Shown in pieces: positions 56,710-60,823 of a DNA stretch of 60,823 nt (the stretch's first letter is position 1; each line of letters opens with the position of its first letter). A model generated the notes under the pieces. That model was not told the DNA's origin, did no database searches, and saw only the letters and a list, made by a program, of their open reading frames with translations. The DNA comes from Paenibacillus gorillae. Lineage in GTDB: Bacteria; Bacillota; Bacilli; Paenibacillales; Paenibacillaceae. Location: contig NZ_CBVJ010000050.1 in assembly GCF_000513275.1 (NCBI RefSeq), positions 1-60,823 on the forward strand, written 5' to 3'. The position numbers and the translations under genes are program-made.

Positions 56710-57777
56710 TTACGTAAGCCTTCCCATGGTTTGCTTGTATACTTTACGCTGAAGCTTCTTCCCTAAACGAAGCGCACTCTTTAACTCTTCAGTCATTTCC
56801 TTCGTCAGTTTCCGGCTGGGCAGCTTGCCGTTATTGCCATAAAGCCCATTCTCATAATGCTCCGTCGTCATCAGACGCAGCCTCATTACGAGGCGGAAAG
56901 CCTGTTCATACGCCGCCGCTTCCGGCGAATGCAATTCCTCCAGCTCTACTAGCCTTCGAATGCGCATTAAGGTTGACGTATCGCGTATGCCCGCTTGAAT
57001 GGCAAGAAGCCGGATCGCATTGACCATCGGTATATAAGCGCCGTATTTAATATCCAGACTGCCCGCATCCTCTCCATACTGCTCTTTGAGCAAATGACCG
57101 AAAATACCGAGAAGCACTTTATGTCTCATCGTATTGTCCAACATCCGTTTGACAATAATCGGATGATTCAGCATATCTGTGAAGAAATGCTCTTTCAGCT
57201 CGTCAAGCAGCCGGTCGCTGCCATGAATGGACCGTCCGTCTGCCATAATAAGCAAATGACGGACTGATTCCCATACCGGTTCTTGAACCCAGCCGTTCAA
57301 CTGCTGTTTCCATTCACTAGTGGACATGCACCAATCCGGGTTACTGCTAAGTACATTGCCTTCACATGGCGGATAGCCATTCGTTTGAAGCATGTTCACA
57401 ATCAATTCCGATAATTGCCGAAAATAATGCTGAGTGGCCGCCGGATCTGACACTGGATCTTGATAGACAATTCCGCTGTCTTGATCACTGGACAATGTCT
57501 GCTCTCTCCGTCCTCCGCTGCCGAACAATAAATATGCGTAAGGCACGGGGGGAGAACCCTTCCCCGACCGTGCCATTTCCGCTTCTGCAATAACGATGGT
57601 GCGCCGGATAACCGCGTCATGCACTTCGTTTAATTGCTCATTAAATTGTTCGACTGGACTTGCCCAGAGAAGAGCTTCCATCTGCTCGTGTACTTGATCC
57701 CGCAGTTCGCGCAGCATCTCCACATGATCGGCATTGCCGATTTGCTTCAGCAGCTGCATTCGGACCGGATCAGCCAT
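56710..57777 (-). CDS. GlnD-like nucleotidyltransferase (DUF294 family)
   Basis: A 355-aa protein with a nucleotidyltransferase core, LLFGSGGRREQTLSSDQDSG (the GS...DxD catalytic pattern), then a substrate-binding helical domain (HLLIMADGRSIHGSDRLLDE, and beyond residue ~250 the DUF294 C-terminal helices). The family is related to the uridylyltransferase GlnD. It has no CBS or cyclic-nucleotide domain, unlike longer relatives. It directly follows amt by 42 bp, so a role in ammonium or nitrogen signalling is attractive but unproven. AGGAGAGG precedes the ATG. Confidence 0.82.
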   Translation of the reverse strand: MADPVRMQLLKQIGNADHVEMLRELRDQVHEQMEALLWASPVEQFNEQLNEVHDAVIRRTIVIAEAEMARSGKGSPPVPYAYLLFGSGGRREQTLSSDQDSGIVYQDPVSDPAATQHYFRQLSELIVNMLQTNGYPPCEGNVLSSNPDWCMSTSEWKQQLNGWVQEPVWESVRHLLIMADGRSIHGSDRLLDELKEHFFTDMLNHPIIVKRMLDNTMRHKVLLGIFGHLLKEQYGEDAGSLDIKYGAYIPMVNAIRLLAIQAGIRDTSTLMRIRRLVELEELHSPEAAAYEQAFRLVMRLRLMTTEHYENGLYGNNGKLPSRKLTKEMTEELKSALRLGKKLQRKVYKQTMGRLT

Positions 57778-57819
57778 TCCCTCGTCCTCTCCTCTCGGTC
57801 AGCCCGTCGTTTATTTAGA

Positions 57820-59175
57820 TTAACCTTGAATGTTTTGACCTGCTTTTTTCAATTGCTCAGGATAACCATAAGCGCCATGCTCACTGAGGTCAAGACCGAT
57901 AATTTCTTGCTCTTCTGTTACGCGGAAGCCCATGATCAATTTCATCACGCCCAGTACCAGGAACGATGCCGCAAGCACGAATGCGCCAGCTACGACAACG
58001 GATTCGAATTGTACCCACAATTGCTTCCAGCTTCCTGTATCGATCAGACCGCCTTGACCAACGCCCACTTTCTCAGCCAGTTCTTGTGTAGCAAAGATAC
58101 CGTTAGCGAGTGTACCCCAAATACCGGCAACACCGTGTACAGACAAAGCGAAGATTGGATCATCGACTTTGATTTTTTCGAAAAACTTAGCGCTGAAGAA
58201 GATCAGAACGCCGGCAACCAAACCGATGACTACAGCAGCCCAAGGCTCAACGAATGCGCAAGATGCCGTAATAGCTACCAGACCTGCAAGCGTACCGTTC
58301 AAAGTCGTCGTAATATCTGCTTTGCCAAGCACTGCCCAAGAGATGAGAAGAGCTGCGAATGCACCGGCACCAGCACCAAGCATCGTTGTAAAAGCTACAT
58401 AACCGAAGAAACCATCACCAATTGCAAGCGTGCTGCCTGCGTTGAAGCCAAACCAGCCAACCCATAGAAGCAATACGGACAAAGCAGTAAATACTTGGTT
58501 GTGTCCGGAAATTTCATTAGCGGAACCGTCTTTGTTGAATTTACCGATACGAGGTTTCAGCAATACCGTTGCTGCGAAAGCGGCTAGCGCGCCGGATAAG
58601 TGAACGACTGTCGAGCCGGCGAAATCTTGCGCGCCGTCTTCAGCAAGCCAGCCGCCGCCCCAGATCCAGTGAGCAACAACCGGATAAATAACAGCTGTAA
58701 ATACGATTGTAAAGATTAAATAGGAAGACAATTTGGCACGTTCCGCAAAACCGCCCCATGCGATGGAAAGCGATACAGCTGCGAAGGCCAATTGGAATAA
58801 GAAGAATACCGATTTCGGAATGCCTTCACCATCGCCAGCGTATCCGGGATTGAAGAAGAACTCACCCCAGCCAATAAAACCGTTGCCATCACCGCCAAAT
58901 GCGATACCGTAGCCTATAGCCCAATAAATAAGTGCTGCAAGACCTGCTGTGAAAATGGTTTTGCCGGCTACGTGTCCAGCATTTTTCATTCGAGTGGAGC
59001 CTGTTTCAAGAAGAATGAATCCGCCTTGCATGAGCAGGACGAGTACGAATGCGACCATGACCCAGAGCGAGTTGATTCCCACATCCAAAGATTTACCGGA
59101 TGGATCATCGGCAAATGCCATTGCCGGGAATACCAAACTGAGTGCACCTAATGTTACTAATAACTTCTTGACCAT
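57820..59175 (-). CDS. amt: ammonium transporter Amt
   Basis: A 451-aa membrane protein that passes NH3/NH4+. It begins with a cleavable-looking signal (LLVTLGALSLVFPAMAFA), then 11 helices with the pore twin histidines in VVHLSGALAAF and SVHGVAGIWGTLANGIF. The cytoplasmic C-terminal tail (EEQEIIGLDLSEHGAYGYPE) is the conserved PII-interacting region. The ATG at 59175 is chosen for AAGGGAG 8 bp upstream. No glnK lies next to it, which is unusual; a GlnD-like gene follows instead. Confidence 0.95.
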   Translation of the reverse strand: MVKKLLVTLGALSLVFPAMAFADDPSGKSLDVGINSLWVMVAFVLVLLMQGGFILLETGSTRMKNAGHVAGKTIFTAGLAALIYWAIGYGIAFGGDGNGFIGWGEFFFNPGYAGDGEGIPKSVFFLFQLAFAAVSLSIAWGGFAERAKLSSYLIFTIVFTAVIYPVVAHWIWGGGWLAEDGAQDFAGSTVVHLSGALAAFAATVLLKPRIGKFNKDGSANEISGHNQVFTALSVLLLWVGWFGFNAGSTLAIGDGFFGYVAFTTMLGAGAGAFAALLISWAVLGKADITTTLNGTLAGLVAITASCAFVEPWAAVVIGLVAGVLIFFSAKFFEKIKVDDPIFALSVHGVAGIWGTLANGIFATQELAEKVGVGQGGLIDTGSWKQLWVQFESVVVAGAFVLAASFLVLGVMKLIMGFRVTEEQEIIGLDLSEHGAYGYPEQLKKAGQNIQG

Positions 59176-59230
59176 GACGACCACTCCCTTAGTGTTATGT
59201 TTCCTTACATTCTAGGAAAGACTTAATGTC

Positions 59231-59259
59231 ATTATAGTCAGAAGTGCTCAGTTTGACAA
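59231..59259 (-). promoter_or_regulatory. sigma-A promoter of amt
   Basis: On the minus strand TTGTCA (59259-59254), exactly 17 bp, TATAAT (59236-59231), about 56 bp before the start codon. A strong consensus match. Confidence 0.8.
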
Positions 59260-59317
59260 TACACTTTATTCGATTTATCAAAAAAAATCTAACGTTCGTG
59301 TCTCTAAAAGGACTTAA

Positions 59318-59334
59318 TGTTAAGTTTTTTCACA
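59318..59334. promoter_or_regulatory. TnrA/GlnR-type nitrogen control site
   Basis: TGTTAAGTTTTTTCACA fits the consensus TGTNAN7TNACA exactly. Its centre is about 100 bp upstream of the predicted amt start of transcription, farther than the ~-50 typical of TnrA activation in B. subtilis. It may act from a distance or serve another promoter. Confidence 0.7.
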
Positions 59335-59551
59335 AATCGGAAGCATTTTTCCTTTCTTTCTCCCCCCATTCTTCGCATTTTGATTCTATTGAATCTAGTT
59401 GACCCGCTATAGGTCTGGGTATAGATTTATTTATTCCACTAAATTACATCGCAATGTAACACGTTTGACTGTATGGTTGCTTTACGATTATCATTAGAGT
59501 ATAGGCAATACGCCCCAATGCCCCTCTGAGCAGTGAAGCTTATCGCTTCGC

Positions 59552-59596
59552 AATATAAGTGCTTGTATATAATAGAAACCTATACATACTTATATT
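59552..59596. repeat. inverted repeat upstream of merR
   Basis: AATATAAGT (59552-59560) and ACTTATATT (59588-59596) are perfect complements, with GTATA and TATAC also paired inside. TATAAT (59568-59573) lies between the arms, so it may be a MerR-type operator or an RNA hairpin in the leader. Confidence 0.55.
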
Positions 59597-59627
59597 AAAG
59601 AAATGAAAAAGGAAGGAAGGTGGTTGC

Positions 59628-60068
59628 ATGGAGGATACGAAGCTTTACCGCATAGGAGAGCTGGCCAAACTGGCGAACATAAGTGCTCGTACAATTGATT
59701 TCTATACGTCCATGGGCCTAATCGAACCGTCCGAAAGATCGGCCAAAAACTATCGCCTCTATAATGATGAAACTTTGCTTCGTCTGGAACGTATTGAAAA
59801 AATGAAGAAAGAAAAATACACGCTTGATGAGATTAAAGTGAGCTTAGCGGCTTGGGGCAGCGTAACCGCTGAGGAGCAGGTTTCACAGAAGCTGATGGAT
59901 TTGCAGCAGCATTTAAGCCAGCTGGAACGCGAAGTGAAGGAGCTTGAGCCTGTACTCAAGCAAATGAAGCCTAAACAGGCGAACAAGCTGTACACGCGCT
60001 TGATGCCGCAGACAGCTGCATGTATCGAAGCGCTGATGCTTCTGATAAATAAAGGGAACTTTATGTAG
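59628..60068 (+). CDS. MerR-family transcriptional regulator
   Basis: A 146-aa regulator. The N-terminal winged helix has YRIGELAKLANISARTIDFY and LIEPSERSAKNYRLYNDETL, followed by a long dimerisation coiled coil (QKLMDLQQHLSQLEREVKEL) and a short C-terminus without a Cys metal site. It is not GlnR or TnrA by its C-terminal region, although it is divergent from amt. GGAAGGAAGGTGG precedes the ATG. An inverted repeat just upstream suggests self-regulation. The effector is unknown. Confidence 0.85.
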   Translation: MEDTKLYRIGELAKLANISARTIDFYTSMGLIEPSERSAKNYRLYNDETLLRLERIEKMKKEKYTLDEIKVSLAAWGSVTAEEQVSQKLMDLQQHLSQLEREVKELEPVLKQMKPKQANKLYTRLMPQTAACIEALMLLINKGNFM

Positions 60069-60124
60069 AGGAAGCGAATTTGCATTAAAAACCAGATATT
60101 ATGAAATGGAGGGTGACTTACACC

Positions 60125-60808
60125 ATGTTATTTTTTCATCCCATGGACTTTCTCATTTTAATCGCCTTTGCGGTCTCCATATGGGCTCAGTTCCGCGTTA
60201 AAGGCACTTTCAACAAATGGGCACAGGTTCCCGCTATGAGCGGTCTAACGGGCTACCAGGCCGCCAGAAGGATGCTCGACAACAATGGCCTGCATGATAT
60301 TCCAATCGAACCCGTACGCGGCCGCTTGACTGACCACTATGATCCGATCAACCGGGTTGTCCGTCTGTCAGAGCCCGTCTATTACGAAAATTCGATCTCT
60401 GCATTGTCAGTTGCCTGTCACGAGGTTGGACATGCGATCCAGCACAAAGAACATTATCCGATGCTCGTGCTTCGCCACCGCATCTTCCCAGTCGTCAATA
60501 TTGCTTCCGGCGCAGCGCCATTCCTGTTGATCGCCGGCTTCTTGTTCAGCCTTACCGGATTGATTGGCCTCGGCATCATCTTCTTCTCCGTAGCCGTAGC
60601 CTTTCAGCTCATCACGCTGCCAGTCGAATTCAATGCCAGCAGCCGGGCTCGTGACCTGATGGTATCCGAAGGCTTTATCGCCAACGAGGAAGAACGCGGA
60701 GTTGCTAAAGTATTGAACGCAGCCGCTTTAACTTATGTAGCAGCTGCTTTAATCTCGCTGCTTGAGCTGATCAAGTACGTTATGATCTTCAATTCCCGAG
60801 ACGAATAA
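60125..60808 (+). CDS. YugP-like zinc membrane metallopeptidase
   Basis: A 227-aa membrane protein of the YugP (Zn_peptidase_2) family: an N-terminal helix (MDFLILIAFAVSIWAQF), a soluble part with ACHEVGHAIQHKEHYP (HEXXH zinc site), then two to three membrane helices and a conserved SRARDLMVSEGFI segment. It probably cleaves membrane or exported substrates; none is established. The ATG at 60125 is chosen for GGAGGGTG 9 bp upstream. It is 56 bp after merR in the same direction and may be co-transcribed. Confidence 0.88.
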   Translation: MLFFHPMDFLILIAFAVSIWAQFRVKGTFNKWAQVPAMSGLTGYQAARRMLDNNGLHDIPIEPVRGRLTDHYDPINRVVRLSEPVYYENSISALSVACHEVGHAIQHKEHYPMLVLRHRIFPVVNIASGAAPFLLIAGFLFSLTGLIGLGIIFFSVAVAFQLITLPVEFNASSRARDLMVSEGFIANEEERGVAKVLNAAALTYVAAALISLLELIKYVMIFNSRDE

Positions 60809-60823
60809 TCGGATGTATAGCAA

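Larger units (their letters stand above)
59176..59627. other. divergent regulatory region, amt and merR
   Basis: A 452-bp AT-rich gap with no gene. It contains the amt promoter (59231-59259), a TnrA/GlnR-type site (59318-59334), a 16-bp near-palindrome TTACATCGCAATGTAA near 59444, a possible plus-strand promoter (TTGACT 59465-59470, 18 bp, TATCAT 59489-59494) and an inverted repeat (59552-59596) before merR. Confidence 0.6.

Noticed and set aside
59628..60068. The MerR-family gene as GlnR or TnrA acting on the box upstream of amt
   Set aside because: The DNA-binding domain is generic and the C-terminus lacks GlnR/TnrA features. The TnrA/GlnR-type site is more likely served by a regulator encoded elsewhere.

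Overview
The window is chromosomal DNA from an endospore-forming Bacillales bacterium, most likely a Paenibacillaceae member (inference). It carries sporulation genes (spoIIP, gpr, a YjcZ-type peptide), a CIRCE-controlled hrcA-grpE-dnaK-dnaJ operon and a leucyl T-box. The gene order yqeW, mtaB, rsmE, prmA, dnaJ, dnaK, grpE, hrcA, hemW, lepA, yqxA, spoIIP, gpr, rpsT, holA, comEC, comEB, comEA, comER matches the arrangement known from Bacillus subtilis.

Layout. 0.3-7.3 kb: RNA and ribosome modification genes (RlmI-like enzyme, MtaB, RsmE, PrmA), an M50 protease, a NUDIX hydrolase and a Na/Pi-cotransporter-like protein. 7.3-12.2 kb: a plus-strand sulfonate cassette (TetR regulator, FMN-dependent monooxygenase, ABC permease, lipoprotein and ATPase) lying between prmA and dnaJ. 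12.2-24.4 kb, minus strand: two small proteins, the heat-shock operon, an ArgA-like acetyltransferase, hemW, lepA, a YqxA-position protein, spoIIP and gpr. 24.5-36.2 kb: rpsT, holA, an ECF sigma/anti-sigma pair and the comE competence locus, with a methionine-pathway gene between comEA and comEB. 36.3-45 kb: leuS with its T-box, a second ECF pair, lplA, several small proteins and a DEAD-box helicase. 45-53 kb: two rRNA modification enzymes, a small alarmone synthetase, class 2 pyrD, an L,D-transpeptidase, ferredoxin and DNA polymerase IV. 53-60.8 kb: citramalate synthase, a thioredoxin-like protein, a JAMM peptidase, an ammonium-transport operon with a TnrA/GlnR-type site, a MerR regulator and a YugP-like protease.

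Two signals stand out. First, three large symmetric palindromic elements occupy intergenic gaps around the comE region. Two copies of one family, at 25335-25521 and 31891-32076, each hold four 24-bp palindromic units spaced 51, 61-62 and 50 bp apart. A different family at 28843-29046 holds 17-18 bp units spaced 21, 51, 42, 51 and 22 bp apart. They fold as long inverted repeats and I recognise no named family. Second, four otherwise normal genes (dnaJ twice, ssuC, metY, lplA) are broken by extra bases in short A or T runs. This points to homopolymer over-calling in the sequence, though transcriptional slippage cannot be excluded. A promoter, a 14-bp palindromic operator and a hairpin/terminator leader in front of the sulfonate operon suggest layered control by the neighbouring TetR protein and by attenuation.
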